Notes: generated by a model from the sequence alone, not told the origin. A stretch of DNA of 64,000 bases from Amycolatopsis saalfeldensis (GCF_900110575.1 NZ_FOEF01000017.1:62001-126000), one strand, 5' to 3'. Counted from the first letter of the stretch, positions 50,681-59,432 are shown. Made by a program: numbers and translations.

Positions 50681-50684
50681 CCCC

Positions 50685-51266
50685 ATGACGCGTGAAGTGC
50701 ACCTGAGCGGCGAGGCCGAGGCCGACAAGCTGCTGAGCGAGGACCCGGTGGCGCTGCTCGTCGGGATGCTGCTGGACCAGCAGATCTCCATGGAGGTCGC
50801 GTTCATCGGGCCGCGCAAGATCGCGGATCGGATGGATGGGTTCGACGTGCGGAAGATCGCCGAGGCGGACCCCGAGCGGTTCGTCGAGCTGTGTGTCACG
50901 CCGCCCGCGATCCACCGTTACGGCGGCTCGATGGGGCGCCGCGTGCAGGCCCTGTGCCAGTTCGTCATGGAGCACTACGACGGCGACGCCGAGGCGATCT
51001 GGACCTCCGGCCGGCCCAAGCCGGACGGTCCGGAGGTGCTCAAGCGGCTCAAGGCCCTGCCCGGTTACGGCGAGCAGAAGGCCAAGATCTTCCTTGCCCT
51101 GCTTGGCAAGCAGTACGGCGTGCAGCCGAAGGGCTGGCGCGCCGCCGCCGGCGCGTACGGCGACCGAGGCTCGCGTCGTTCGATCGCGGACGTGGTCAGC
51201 CCCAAGACGCTGGCGGAGGTCCGCGCGTTCAAGAAGGCCGCGAAGGCCGCCGCCAAGGAAGGCTAG
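50685..51266 (+). CDS. HhH-GPD-family base-excision repair protein
   Basis: 193 residues. LLVGMLLDQQISMEVAFIGP is the conserved N-terminal segment of HhH-GPD glycosylases, and LKALPGYGEQKAKIFLALLG is the helix-hairpin-helix. The residue expected to be the catalytic Asp shortly after the hairpin is not evident (QYGVQPKGWRAAAG), and no Fe-S Cys cluster is present. It may therefore bind DNA without glycosylase activity, or use another residue. ATG at 50685. The stop TAG interlocks with the stop of the convergent AraC gene. Confidence 0.85.
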   Translation: MTREVHLSGEAEADKLLSEDPVALLVGMLLDQQISMEVAFIGPRKIADRMDGFDVRKIAEADPERFVELCVTPPAIHRYGGSMGRRVQALCQFVMEHYDGDAEAIWTSGRPKPDGPEVLKRLKALPGYGEQKAKIFLALLGKQYGVQPKGWRAAAGAYGDRGSRRSIADVVSPKTLAEVRAFKKAAKAAAKEG

Positions 51267-52030
51267 CGTCGGCTGAACCGGCCGGGCGTGGTGCCCAGGT
51301 AGCGCTTGAAGTGCCGCGTCAGGTGGGCCTGGTCGGTGAAGCCGGCGGCGGCCGCGACGTCCGCGGGCGGGGTGCCGTCGAGCAGCAGCCGCCGGGCGTG
51401 GTCGACGCGGCGGCCGGTGACGTACCGGTGCGGCGGCAGCCCGAACCGGCGCCCGAAGGACCGCACGAGGTGCACCGGGTGCGCGCCGAGTGAGTCGGCG
51501 GCCTCGGCGAGGGTCAGGGTGCCGGGCAGGCGTTCGTCGAGCAGGTCGCGCAGGTCTTCGGCCAGGCCCTTGGTGGCGCCGGTCGGTGCCGGGGCGCCGA
51601 GGTGCGCGCGCAGGCGTTCGGAGACCAGCACCAGCCGGCTCTCCGCCTCGAGTGGCTCGGGGTTCGCGAGCGTCTGGTGAAGCTGGTGGACGCGGGTGCG
51701 CAGCAACCCGTCCGCGAGGCTCGGCCGGTCGACGGCGGCGCCGATCAGGTCTTCGCCGAGCACGTCGGCGTCGAGGTAGAGCACGCGCTTGCGGAAGCCG
51801 TGGCTGGTGGCCGCGCGCCCGTCGTGGGCGACGTTCGGGGGCAGCAGCGTGACGGCGGTGCCGAGCGCGCCGTGGTGGTGGCGGTCGAGGTCGTAGCGGA
51901 TGGCGCCGTCGTCGACGATCAGCAGCGTCCAGGTGTCGTGCGTGTGCACGGGGTAGGCGTGGCCGACGAAGCGGGCGTGGAACACCTCGGCGATGCCGGG
52001 CACCTGCGGGCGCCACGCCGAGACGGTCAT
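51263..52030 (-). CDS. AraC-family regulator with cupin sensor
   Basis: 255 residues. N-terminal AraC-type cupin (HARFVGHAYPVHTHDTWTLL, LLPPNVAHDG) and C-terminal double helix-turn-helix: LTLAEAADSLGAHPVHLVRS, then PADVAAAAGFTDQAHLTRHF and RYLGTTPGRFSR. ATG at 52030. Divergent, 50 bases apart, from the DUF2000 gene, which it may control. Confidence 0.9.
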   Translation of the reverse strand: MTVSAWRPQVPGIAEVFHARFVGHAYPVHTHDTWTLLIVDDGAIRYDLDRHHHGALGTAVTLLPPNVAHDGRAATSHGFRKRVLYLDADVLGEDLIGAAVDRPSLADGLLRTRVHQLHQTLANPEPLEAESRLVLVSERLRAHLGAPAPTGATKGLAEDLRDLLDERLPGTLTLAEAADSLGAHPVHLVRSFGRRFGLPPHRYVTGRRVDHARRLLLDGTPPADVAAAAGFTDQAHLTRHFKRYLGTTPGRFSRR

Positions 52031-52080
52031 GTTCAGAACGTACAAGACCCGCGCGTCCCCACCGGGCGACGCTGAGCGCC

Positions 52081-52494
52081 ATGACCCGATTCGACACGAA
52101 GATCGCCGTGCTGCTGCGGGACGACCTCGCCTCGTGGCAGCGGCTCAACGTCACCGCGTTCCTGGTCAGCGGCATCGCCCACGCGACACCCGAGCTCATC
52201 GGCAAGCCCTACGCCGACGCCGACGGCACCGAGTACTTGCCGATGTTCGGCCAGCCGGTGCTCGTCTTCTCCGGCACCGCCGAAACCCTCACGACGGCCC
52301 ACCGCCGGGCCCTCGACCGAGGCCTGCGCATCCCGATCTTCACCGAGGAGCTCTTCCACACGGGCAACGACGCCGACAATCGGGCCGCCGTCCGCGCCGT
52401 CCCGCGCGAGAAGCTCGCGCTGGCCGGATTGGCCGTCCACGGCCCGAAAAACGCGGTGGACAAGATCCTCAAGGGCGCCGAACTACACCGCTGA
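52081..52494 (+). CDS. DUF2000 protein
   Basis: 137 residues, DUF2000 (peptidyl-tRNA-hydrolase-like fold): KIAVLLRDDLASWQRLNVTA, FLVSGIAHATPELIGKPYAD, GTEYLPMFGQPVLVF and IPIFTEELFHTGNDADNRAA. Biochemical role unknown. ATG at 52081, divergent from the AraC regulator. Confidence 0.85.
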   Translation: MTRFDTKIAVLLRDDLASWQRLNVTAFLVSGIAHATPELIGKPYADADGTEYLPMFGQPVLVFSGTAETLTTAHRRALDRGLRIPIFTEELFHTGNDADNRAAVRAVPREKLALAGLAVHGPKNAVDKILKGAELHR

Positions 52495-53102
52495 CGACCC
52501 ACGTTTGCCGTTCTTGGCGACCTGCTGCCCTGAACTACGGTGGTGGTTGCCGAGCCTTCGGGGTTGTGGTGACTGTTGCCTCGACGACCACGCCTGCGGT
52601 TGCCGAGCCCCCACGGTCGCGGCAGCTGCTGCCCTGACCACCGCGGTCGCGGCTGCCCGCTGACCCGGTTGCCACGGTCCGGGCCTCCGCCGGTCCGGCT
52701 CACCGCGCGGTCCAGATCTCCGCCAGCCCAGACCCCCACCCAACCACGGGTGCGCCCCGCTCCATTGTATCGCCGCTGAGCTGCGGAAACAGGCGTCGGG
52801 CGCGAGGTGGCCGCTCGCTGCGTGGGCGAGGTGGCCGTTGGCGACGGGTCGGGCGGTCGTGAGTGGACACCGTTGGCGAAGCAAGGCGGTTGCGAAAGGG
52901 CCGCTCGTGGAGTCGGGCGGTCGCGAGCGGGACCTTCCCCCGGCGGTTGTGAGAGGGACTTTCGCGCTGGGTTGCAGCGCCGTCTACGCCGACTTCACCA
53001 GCGGGCCGGCGACGGTACCGTCACCGACCTCGACGCCGCTTTCGACCAGCGTTGCGGAGCGGCCGACGCCCCCGCCGCGCACGGTGAGGTGCACTTCCAC
53101 CG
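52495..53102. other. Gene-free stretch with degenerate repeats
   Basis: 608 bases with no convincing gene on either strand. The left half repeats words such as GGTTGCCGAGCC (two copies) and CGGTCGCGGC (two copies). The right half holds the degenerate array at 52852-52967. It may be a graveyard of intergenic repeat elements. Confidence 0.55.
52852..52967. repeat. Degenerate 26-33-bp repeat, four copies
   Basis: Four copies of a core GGCGGTYGYGARNGGRMC start at 52852, 52885, 52916 and 52942, for example GGCGGTTGCGAAAGGG and GGCGGTTGTGAGAGGGAC. Spacing is irregular. Probably an intergenic repeat family, judged from sequence only. Confidence 0.5.
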
Positions 53103-53705
53103 CTAAGCCACCGCGTGCACCACGAAGACTGAGCGCGTCCGGTCGCCCGCGGTGCTGGTCACGGTGTCGGCGGTCGCCTCGCGGAAGCCTGCCGCCGTGG
53201 CCAGCGCGGCGGCCTCGGCCAGGTCGCCCGGCAGCTGCAGATCGGCTGCCACCACCGAAGCGAACGCGTCCGAGGCCCGGAACCGGTGGACCGACGGCAC
53301 GCTGAACGCCACCTCGCCACCCGGCCGCAACACGCGTCGCCAGTCGGCCAGTGCCGCGGGGCCCAGGAAGTGGAGGGCGGACGCGCAGACGACCGCGTCG
53401 GCCGTGCCGTCGTCCAGCGGCAGCGGCACACCGGGCGCGACCCGCCACTCGATCCGCCCGGCCGGGTCCAGCGAAGGGGCCTTCGCGGTGGCCAGCTTGA
53501 CCATCGCCGGCGAGATGTCCACCGCGAGCACCGAGCCGGGCGAAAGCCGCAGCGCCGCGAAGGCCGCCGCGCCCGTGCCGGTCGCCACGTCGACCAGCAG
53601 GGACGGTTCGGGGGCCAGCCCGTTGATCAGGGTCTCGGCCACCAGCGGGTGGAAGGTGCCATCGTCGTCGTAACCAGGGGCCAGTGCGTCGAAGAATTCA
53701 CTCAC
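53103..53705 (-). CDS. Class I SAM-dependent methyltransferase
   Basis: 200 residues, UbiE/Methyltransf_11 type. LLVDVATGTGAAAFAALRLS is motif I, AVDISPAMVKLATAKAP motif II, ADAVVCASALHFLGPAALAD motif III, and VLRPGGEVAFSVPS motif IV. Substrate unknown. GTG at 53705. Confidence 0.9.
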   Translation of the reverse strand: MSEFFDALAPGYDDDGTFHPLVAETLINGLAPEPSLLVDVATGTGAAAFAALRLSPGSVLAVDISPAMVKLATAKAPSLDPAGRIEWRVAPGVPLPLDDGTADAVVCASALHFLGPAALADWRRVLRPGGEVAFSVPSVHRFRASDAFASVVAADLQLPGDLAEAAALATAAGFREATADTVTSTAGDRTRSVFVVHAVA

Positions 53706-53737
53706 CGGCTCACTTTAATGACGTTGACCAGCGGTTT

Positions 53738-54100
53738 TCAGCTCAACGGCCGCCGGCCCGCGAAACCGAGGTCGGTGCGGTGGTACCAGGACAGCTCGCG
53801 GTCGCCCTCGAGCCAGCACAGCAGCACGTCGACGCCGTCGAGCTCCGCGGGGAAGTCCACCAGCAGCGGCGCGAAACCCTTCAGCTCGGCGCCGGTGCGC
53901 TGGACCGTGGTCATCAGGTCGTCGAGACGGGCCTGCGCGGCCTTCCACTCGGGCAGGCCGCCGAGGTCGGTGTCCCGCCCGCCCGGCCGCAGCGACGCGG
54001 CCAGCTCCGCGGCGTCGGCGCGCACCCGCACCAGCTCGTCGAGCACGGGGCGCAGCCGGGCGAGTTCGGCGCGGGCGTCGGCCACGGTGAACAGTCCCAT
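53738..54100 (-). CDS. DUF2203 protein
   Basis: 120 residues. FTVADARAELARLRPVLDEL starts the helical pair; TGAELKGFAPLLVDFPAEL, then VLLCWLEGDRELSWYHRTDL and GFAGRRPL are the conserved DUF2203 end. Uncharacterised. ATG at 54100 has GGTGGGAA about 8 bases upstream; the upstream membrane-protein gene ends 26 bases before it, so the two form an operon. Confidence 0.87.
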   Translation of the reverse strand: MGLFTVADARAELARLRPVLDELVRVRADAAELAASLRPGGRDTDLGGLPEWKAAQARLDDLMTTVQRTGAELKGFAPLLVDFPAELDGVDVLLCWLEGDRELSWYHRTDLGFAGRRPLS

Positions 54101-54126
54101 GCGCGAAATGTTCCCACCGGGACCGG

Positions 54127-54600
54127 TCATCGGCGGCGCCGCACCAGCGTCGCCGCCAGCCCCGTGCCGACCAGCAGGAACCCGGCCGCGATCAGGCCGC
54201 CGGAGAACAGCCAGATGCTCGCGCCCGACATCAGGTCGAAGGGCAGGGCGCGCAGCAGGCGCAGGTCCCACTCCGGCATCGCCAGCCCCACCACGCCGGG
54301 CAGCACGCCCCACACCAGCCCGCCGAGCAGCGGCCCGGTCGACGACCACGCGCCGAGGGCGGCCACGACCAGCAGCAGGATCGCGCCTCCGGCCAGCAGC
54401 GCGATGGCCGGCGCGTCGCGGTGCGTGACGACCGCGGCCAGCTCGTTCTGCTGCTCGCGAAGGCCGCCGTAGCTCAGCAGCCCGAGCGCGACGGGCGTCA
54501 GCACCAAGCCGAGGATGCCGCTGAACAGGCGTGGCACCGCCCGGCCGCGCGGTTCCGCGACGGCCGGCTGGTAGGCGGTGTACGGCTCGGAGTACGACAT
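54127..54600 (-). CDS. Four-helix membrane protein
   Basis: 157 residues, not recognised. Four hydrophobic segments: about 25-45 (LFSGILGLVLTPVALGLLSY), 65-84 (AIALLAGGAILLLVVAALGA), 92-108 (LLGGLVWGVLPGVVGLA) and 132-152 (LFSGGLIAAGFLLVGTGLAA), with a basic end VRRRR. Upstream of and co-directional with the DUF2203 gene. Confidence 0.75.
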   Translation of the reverse strand: MSYSEPYTAYQPAVAEPRGRAVPRLFSGILGLVLTPVALGLLSYGGLREQQNELAAVVTHRDAPAIALLAGGAILLLVVAALGAWSSTGPLLGGLVWGVLPGVVGLAMPEWDLRLLRALPFDLMSGASIWLFSGGLIAAGFLLVGTGLAATLVRRRR

Positions 54601-54829
54601 GGCGTGACCTCCCGGGTGACTGAGTGCCCGAGGGGATGGTCTCCCGAAATCACCCGGTTCCGCGATCCGCTGAAGCGGGGTAAACCCGGTGATCGGCGCC
54701 GTCGGCGCCTGTTGGAGACTTGACGCCTACCACTTCTGGAACCATCCAGCTCCGTCAAGCAGTACGCTTGTACCGCTACGACGAGTCGAAGAAGTATCGC
54801 GAAGATCCGCGGAAGGAGCACCGCTGCTC

Positions 54830-56053
54830 ATGGCCAAGATCAAGGTCCAGGGCACCGTCGTCGAGCTTGACGGCGACGAGATGACCCGCATCATCTGGCA
54901 GTTCATCAAGGACAAGCTGATCCACCCGTACCTGGACGTCAACCTGGACTACTTCGATCTGGGCATCGAGGAGCGGGACCGCACCGACGACCAGATCACG
55001 GTCGACGCGGCCAACGCCATCAAGCAGCACGGCGTCGGCGTCAAGTGCGCGACGATCACCCCGGACGAGGCCCGCGTCGAGGAGTTCGGCCTGAAGAAGA
55101 TGTGGCGGAGCCCGAACGGGACCATCCGCAACATCCTCGGCGGCGTGGTCTTCCGCGAGCCGATCATCATGTCGAACGTCCCGCGGCTGGTGCCGGGCTG
55201 GACCAAGCCGATCATCATCGGCCGTCACGCCCACGGCGACCAGTACAAGGCCACCGACTTCAAGGTCCCCGGCCCGGGCACGGTCACCATGACCTACACG
55301 CCCGAAGACGGCTCCGCGCCGATGGAGTTCGAGGTCGCGAAGTACCCCGAGGGCGGCGGCGTCGCCATGGGTATGTACAACTACCGCCAGTCGATCGAGG
55401 ACTTCGCGCGCGCTTCGCTGCAGTACGGCCTCGACCGCGGCTACCCGGTGTACCTCTCCACCAAGAACACGATCCTCAAGGCCTACGACGGCATGTTCAA
55501 GGACGTGTTCCAGGAGATCTTCGAGGCCGAGTACAAGGCCGACTTCGACGCCAAGGGCCTCACCTACGAGCACCGGCTGATCGACGACATGGTCGCCGCG
55601 GCGCTCAAGTGGGAGGGCGGCTACGTCTGGGCCACCAAGAACTACGACGGTGACGTCCAGTCCGACACGGTCGCGCAGGGCTTCGGCTCGCTCGGCCTGA
55701 TGACGTCGGTGCTCCGCACGCCGGACGGCAAGACCGTGGAGGCCGAGGCCGCGCACGGCACGGTGACCCGGCACTACCGCCAGCACCAGCAGGGCAAGCC
55801 GACCTCGACCAACCCGATCGCGTCGATCTACGCGTGGACCCGGGGCCTCGAGCACCGCGGCAAGCTGGACTCCAACTCGGAGCTGGTCGGCTTCGCGAAC
55901 AAGCTGGAGCAGGTTGTCATCGACACCGTCGAGGGCGGCAAGATGACCAAGGACCTGGCGATGCTGATCGGCAAGGACCAGCCGTTCCAGACCACCGAGG
56001 AATTCCTCGCGACGCTGGACGAGAACCTGGCCAAGAAGGTCGCGCAGGGCTGA
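54830..56053 (+). CDS. icd: NADP-dependent isocitrate dehydrogenase, dimeric
   Basis: 407 residues, eukaryote-like dimeric class (as M. tuberculosis Icd1). Converts isocitrate to 2-oxoglutarate. It shows VELDGDEMTRIIWQFIKDKL, KCATITPDEARVEEF, SPNGTIRNILGGVVFREPI, the catalytic region LSTKNTILKAYDGMFKDVF, IDDMVAAALKWEGGYVWATK and NYDGDVQSDTVAQGFGSLG. ATG at 54830 has GGAAGGAG about 11 bases upstream. A textbook terminator follows. Confidence 0.97.
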   Translation: MAKIKVQGTVVELDGDEMTRIIWQFIKDKLIHPYLDVNLDYFDLGIEERDRTDDQITVDAANAIKQHGVGVKCATITPDEARVEEFGLKKMWRSPNGTIRNILGGVVFREPIIMSNVPRLVPGWTKPIIIGRHAHGDQYKATDFKVPGPGTVTMTYTPEDGSAPMEFEVAKYPEGGGVAMGMYNYRQSIEDFARASLQYGLDRGYPVYLSTKNTILKAYDGMFKDVFQEIFEAEYKADFDAKGLTYEHRLIDDMVAAALKWEGGYVWATKNYDGDVQSDTVAQGFGSLGLMTSVLRTPDGKTVEAEAAHGTVTRHYRQHQQGKPTSTNPIASIYAWTRGLEHRGKLDSNSELVGFANKLEQVVIDTVEGGKMTKDLAMLIGKDQPFQTTEEFLATLDENLAKKVAQG

Positions 56054-56069
56054 TCTTCCGCTTCACCGG

Positions 56070-56108
56070 CGACGGGCACCTCGGAGGAGTCTTCCGAGGT
56101 GCCCGTCG
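56070..56108 (+). terminator. Intrinsic terminator after icd
   Basis: CGACGGGCACCTCGGA and TCCGAGGTGCCCGTCG form a perfect 16-bp stem with a 7-base loop, followed by TTTTTG, 16 bases after the icd stop. Confidence 0.93.
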
Positions 56109-56243
56109 TTTTTGTACGCAGAGTGATGATGCGGTGACGCGGTTGGCGCCTCCGGGTGGTCTGGCGGCCGAAGCCTGTCCGCCGGACCCACTCACTGTCT
56201 ACCCTGGTCCAGCACACTTTTTCGCGACGGAGGAGCGGCCGGC

Positions 56244-56552
56244 ATGCTGGGCTTGTCGAAGAAGACGCTGATCATCCTCGCTGTGATCGCCGCGGTTGTC
56301 GTCATCTACGTGGTGAACCAGAAGGGCCAGGCCGACGCCCAGGGCTCCACGACCGGGTGCAAGGTCTCGGTGACCGCCGACGTCCTGAACGCCCGCGAAA
56401 CCCCGGACGGCAACGGCAAAGTCGTCGGCAAGTACCTCAACGGCGCCGAGTTCGACGCGCTGCCGGTGGTACAGAACGGCTTCCGCAAGATCGCCGAGGG
56501 CAAATGGGTGGCGGGCGACTTCGTGAAGCCGATGGCCGGCTCCAAGTGCTGA
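56244..56552 (+). CDS. Membrane-anchored SH3-like protein
   Basis: 102 residues. An N-terminal membrane anchor (about 7-24, LIILAVIAAVVVIYVV) precedes an extracellular bacterial SH3 domain (CKVSVTADVLNARETPDGNG, VVGKYLNGAEFDALP, KWVAGDFVKP) with Cys near both ends of the domain that may form a disulfide. Likely binds cell wall. ATG at 56244 has GGAGGAG about 10 bases upstream. Confidence 0.85.
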   Translation: MLGLSKKTLIILAVIAAVVVIYVVNQKGQADAQGSTTGCKVSVTADVLNARETPDGNGKVVGKYLNGAEFDALPVVQNGFRKIAEGKWVAGDFVKPMAGSKC

Positions 56553-56703
56553 TCGTGGGCGGACCCGCTCTGCCGATGGTGGCCGGTTCGGGGTCCTGAC
56601 GGTGGCCTGTTCGTGGTGTTGACGGCGGTTGGTTTCCCGGTGCGGGCAGGTCGGGCCGTGAGGTGGGCGGGGTTTGTCGGTGCCGGGTGGTAAACCTGGT
56701 GCA

Positions 56704-57696
56704 TCACAGAGCGAGGGTCAGCCCCTCGTCCGCCGCGAGCACGTCGCCGGGGAATTCCGCGCGTGCCTCGGCCACCGACACCGCCCGGTCCGTCCCGGGC
56801 CAGAAATGCGTGAGGAGAAGTGTGCCCACCTTCGCTTCGGCCGCTGCCCGCCCGGCCTCGGCCGCCGTCATCAGCTGCCGTGGTTCGTCCGCGGGAGGCT
56901 CGCCCTGCAGGGTCGCCTCGCAGATCAGCAGGTCCGCACCTCGAGCCAGCTCGACCAGAAGCCGCGACGGTCCACAGTCGCCCGAATAGACCACGCTCAG
57001 CCCCGGCGCGCTCAGCCGCACGCCGTGGTTCGGCACGTGGTGGGGCAACAGAACGGCGGTGAGCTGAAACGGCCCGACGTCCCATCCCGAACCGAGTCCT
57101 TGCGCTGCACCGTGTTCCGGCGTTGCACCGAGTTCCAACGCCGCACCGCGTTGCCGCGCTGCGCTGAGTCCTTGCGCTGCGCCGGGTTCCCGCGTTGCAC
57201 CGTGTTCCGGCGCGGTGCTGCGTTCCGGCGCTGTGCTTGGTCCTTGCGTTGCGCTGTCTTCCTGCGCCGGGTGGAGCTGCGGCCCGGAACTCAGGTCCCG
57301 CACGTCGAAGATCGTCGTCGGGTGGGGGTGTGGTTCCGTGGCTTCGAGCCGTCGCAGGGTTCCGGTGGTGCAGAACAGGGGCAACAGCAAAGGTCGCGAG
57401 GCGGTTTGTCCGTGGCGCGCACCTTCGCCCGGATCAGTCGGGGTGGGCGGCGCCTGCACCGTGTAGTGCCACGCGCGGCCGAGGGCGCTCAGATCCGCCA
57501 TGTGGTCGGGGTGTTCGTGGGTGATCACCACGGCATCGACGTCCCGGGCGGCAGTGTGGGTCAGCAGCCGGCTCGCGGTGCCGTAGCCGAGGTCGATCAC
57601 GAAGTTGAAACCGTTGTGGGACAACAGGAAACCCGTGCAGGCGCGGCCCGGCTCAGGCCAGGCCCCGCAGCTGCCCAGGACAGTGAGCCGGGTCAT
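56704..57696 (-). CDS. Metallo-beta-lactamase-fold hydrolase (RNase Z-like) with repeat insertion
   Basis: 330 residues. TRLTVLGSCGAWPEPGRACT, the zinc motif VITHEHPDHMADL (HxHxDH), YSGDCGPSRLLVELARGADL and LLLTHFWPG place it with the arylsulfatase/RNase Z-like MBL group. Nucleic acid or a small ester may be the substrate. Residues about 147-201 are a Gly/Ala/Pro/Glu hexapeptide array (GAAQGL, GATPEH) encoded by 18-bp repeats, inserted between otherwise normal elements of the fold. ATG at 57696; divergent from xthA. Confidence 0.87.
   Translation of the reverse strand: MTRLTVLGSCGAWPEPGRACTGFLLSHNGFNFVIDLGYGTASRLLTHTAARDVDAVVITHEHPDHMADLSALGRAWHYTVQAPPTPTDPGEGARHGQTASRPLLLPLFCTTGTLRRLEATEPHPHPTTIFDVRDLSSGPQLHPAQEDSATQGPSTAPERSTAPEHGATREPGAAQGLSAARQRGAALELGATPEHGAAQGLGSGWDVGPFQLTAVLLPHHVPNHGVRLSAPGLSVVYSGDCGPSRLLVELARGADLLICEATLQGEPPADEPRQLMTAAEAGRAAAEAKVGTLLLTHFWPGTDRAVSVAEARAEFPGDVLAADEGLTLAL
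57094..57255 (-). repeat. 18-bp coding minisatellite, nine units
   Basis: Nine 18-base units in strict register within the MBL gene, such as GAGTCCTTGCGCTGCACC, GTGTTCCGGCGTTGCACC and GCGTTCCGGCGCTGTGCT, with decayed copies outside. They encode hexapeptides in frame. The words CTTGCGCTGCG and CTTGCGTTGCG recall the CTTGCTGCG core of the 14-bp array at 18093. Confidence 0.88.
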
Positions 57697-57806
57697 GGGG
57701 GCAGTCTTGCAGAAGGTCCGGCAGAAAGTCCGGACGAAGGTCCCACAGAAGCTCTCGCGGAAGGTCTCGCCCGGGATTGTCGGACCCGCGAGGTAGCGTT
57801 CGCGAC

Positions 57807-58616
57807 GTGCTGACCGTCTCCACCGTGAATGTCAACGGCCTTCGGGCCGCCGTGAAAAAGGGCTTTGTCGAGTGGCTTGCCACCACGAAGGCCGACGTCG
57901 TCGCCTGTCAGGAGGTGCGGGCTGAGGCTGCGCAGTTGCCGGCGTCCGTTGTGTCGCCCGAGGGGTGGTTCGCTGTGCACGCGCCCTCGTCGGTGAAGGG
58001 GCGTAGCGGCGTCGCGCTGTATAGCCGCGTTGAGCCGGAAGAGGTGCGCATCGGCTTTGGTGAGCCCGAGTTCGAGGACAGCGGGCGTTACCTCGAGATG
58101 CACTTGCCCGGTGTGGTCGTCGCGAGCCTGTACCTGCCGAGTGGCGACGTCGGCACCGAGCGGCAGGACGAAAAGGAACGCTTCATGGCGGCCTTCCTGC
58201 CCTACCTCGTCGAGCTGCGCGCGAAGTCCGCCGCGGCCGGGCGCGAGGTCGTGGTGGTGGGCGACTGGAACATCGCCTACGACACCGTCGACCTCAAGAA
58301 CTGGCGTGGCAACCGGAAAGCCTCCGGCTTCCTCCCCGAGGAGCGCGAGTGGCTCGGCCGCGTCTACGCGGAGGCGGGCTACACCGACGTCCAGCGGCGC
58401 CTCGACCCGGAAGGCCCCGGCCCGTACACCTGGTGGTCCTACCGCGGCCAGGCCTTCGACAACGACTCCGGCTGGCGCATCGACTGCCAGCTCGCCACCC
58501 CGGGCCTGGCCGAGAAGGTCACCTCCGTGGTCGTCGAGCGCGCGGCGAGTTACGACCAGCGCTGGTCCGATCACGCGCCCGTCACCGCCGTTTACGACCA
58601 CCCGTTCGCCGGCTGA
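57807..58616 (+). CDS. xthA: Exodeoxyribonuclease III
   Basis: 269 residues. AP endonuclease and 3'-5' exonuclease of base-excision repair. It shows VSTVNVNGLRAAVKKGFVEW (metal Asn), VVACQEVRAEAAQLP (metal Glu), SGRYLEMHLPGVVVASLYLP, VVVVGDWNIAYDTVDLKNW (Asp and Asn), and WSDHAPVTAVYD with the catalytic Asp-His. TAGCGT at 57794-57799 lies 7 bases before the GTG start and there is no ribosome-binding site, so it is probably leaderless. Confidence 0.95.
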   Translation: MLTVSTVNVNGLRAAVKKGFVEWLATTKADVVACQEVRAEAAQLPASVVSPEGWFAVHAPSSVKGRSGVALYSRVEPEEVRIGFGEPEFEDSGRYLEMHLPGVVVASLYLPSGDVGTERQDEKERFMAAFLPYLVELRAKSAAAGREVVVVGDWNIAYDTVDLKNWRGNRKASGFLPEEREWLGRVYAEAGYTDVQRRLDPEGPGPYTWWSYRGQAFDNDSGWRIDCQLATPGLAEKVTSVVVERAASYDQRWSDHAPVTAVYDHPFAG

Positions 58617-58633
58617 TTCTTATTGCCGTACAA

Positions 58634-58673
58634 GCGAAAGGTCCCCTCGGCACGCGCCGGGGGGACCGTTCGC
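58634..58673. terminator. Bidirectional terminator between xthA and chitinase gene
   Basis: GCGAAAGGTCCCC and GGGGACCGTTCGC pair over 13 positions with one mismatch; the loop is 14 bases. It lies between two convergent genes. Confidence 0.75.
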
Positions 58674-58679
58674 CCAGAC

Positions 58680-59432
58680 TCAGCAGCTCAGGTTGGCACC
58701 CGGGTCGACGCCCAGGATGCCGGTGATCTTCGTGTAGGCGTCGATCCGGCTCTGCACCTGGGCGGGGTTGCCGCCGTTGCACTCGATGGAGCCGTTGATG
58801 CTGCGGATCGTCTCGCCGAAGCCGCGCTGGTTGACCATCGCGTCGTGCGGGGTCATGGTGCCGGGGCCGGTCTGGGTGTTCCAGTACCAGAGCCCGGTCT
58901 TCCACGAGACGGCCGCGTCCTGCTCGACCAGGTACGGGTTGTTCAGCAGGTCGATCCCGAGGGCGTCGCCGGCGGCCTTGTAGTTGAAGTTCCAGCTCAG
59001 CTGGATCGGGCCGCGGCCGTAGTACGCGGCCGTGCCCGCCGGGCAGCCGTAGGACTGGGTCGTGTCGCAGTAATGCGGGTAGTTCGAGGTGTTCTGCTCG
59101 ACGATGTAGACGAGGCCGCCGGTCTCGTGGCTGACGTTGGCCAGGAACGCCGCCGCCTCCTGCTTCTTCACCGTGTCACTGCCGGTGTTGGCGAAACCGG
59201 GGTACGCGTCGAGCGCGGCCGTCAGCCCACCGTAGGTATAGAAGGAATTCCGGCCGGGGAAGATCTGGTTGAACTGGTCCTCGCTGACGACAAAGCTGGC
59301 GCTCGGCGAGGAAACGGCGGCGCTTCTGGCGGGTGCCGCGGTGGCTGTCGAAGCCGGGATGACCGCCGCCGCCGTGGCGACGAACGCGGCGGCCGTGATT
59401 CCGACGGCCTGCAAAATCCTTCGTAGAGACAT
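58680..59432 (-). CDS. Secreted GH19 chitinase, catalytic domain only
   Basis: 250 residues. A signal peptide (about 1-33, ILQAVGITAAAFVATAAAVI, then TATAAPA) precedes a GH19 domain: VSEDQFNQIFPGRNSFYTYG, FLANVSHETGGL with the catalytic Glu, YYGRGPIQLSWNFNYKAAGD with the second Glu region replaced as usual by GPIQLSWN, and RIDAYTKITGILGVDPG. There is no chitin-binding domain. ATG at 59432 with GGGAGC upstream. Two DasR-type sites lie about 30-57 bases upstream, so control by N-acetylglucosamine signalling is likely. Confidence 0.92.
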   Translation of the reverse strand: MSLRRILQAVGITAAAFVATAAAVIPASTATAAPARSAAVSSPSASFVVSEDQFNQIFPGRNSFYTYGGLTAALDAYPGFANTGSDTVKKQEAAAFLANVSHETGGLVYIVEQNTSNYPHYCDTTQSYGCPAGTAAYYGRGPIQLSWNFNYKAAGDALGIDLLNNPYLVEQDAAVSWKTGLWYWNTQTGPGTMTPHDAMVNQRGFGETIRSINGSIECNGGNPAQVQSRIDAYTKITGILGVDPGANLSC

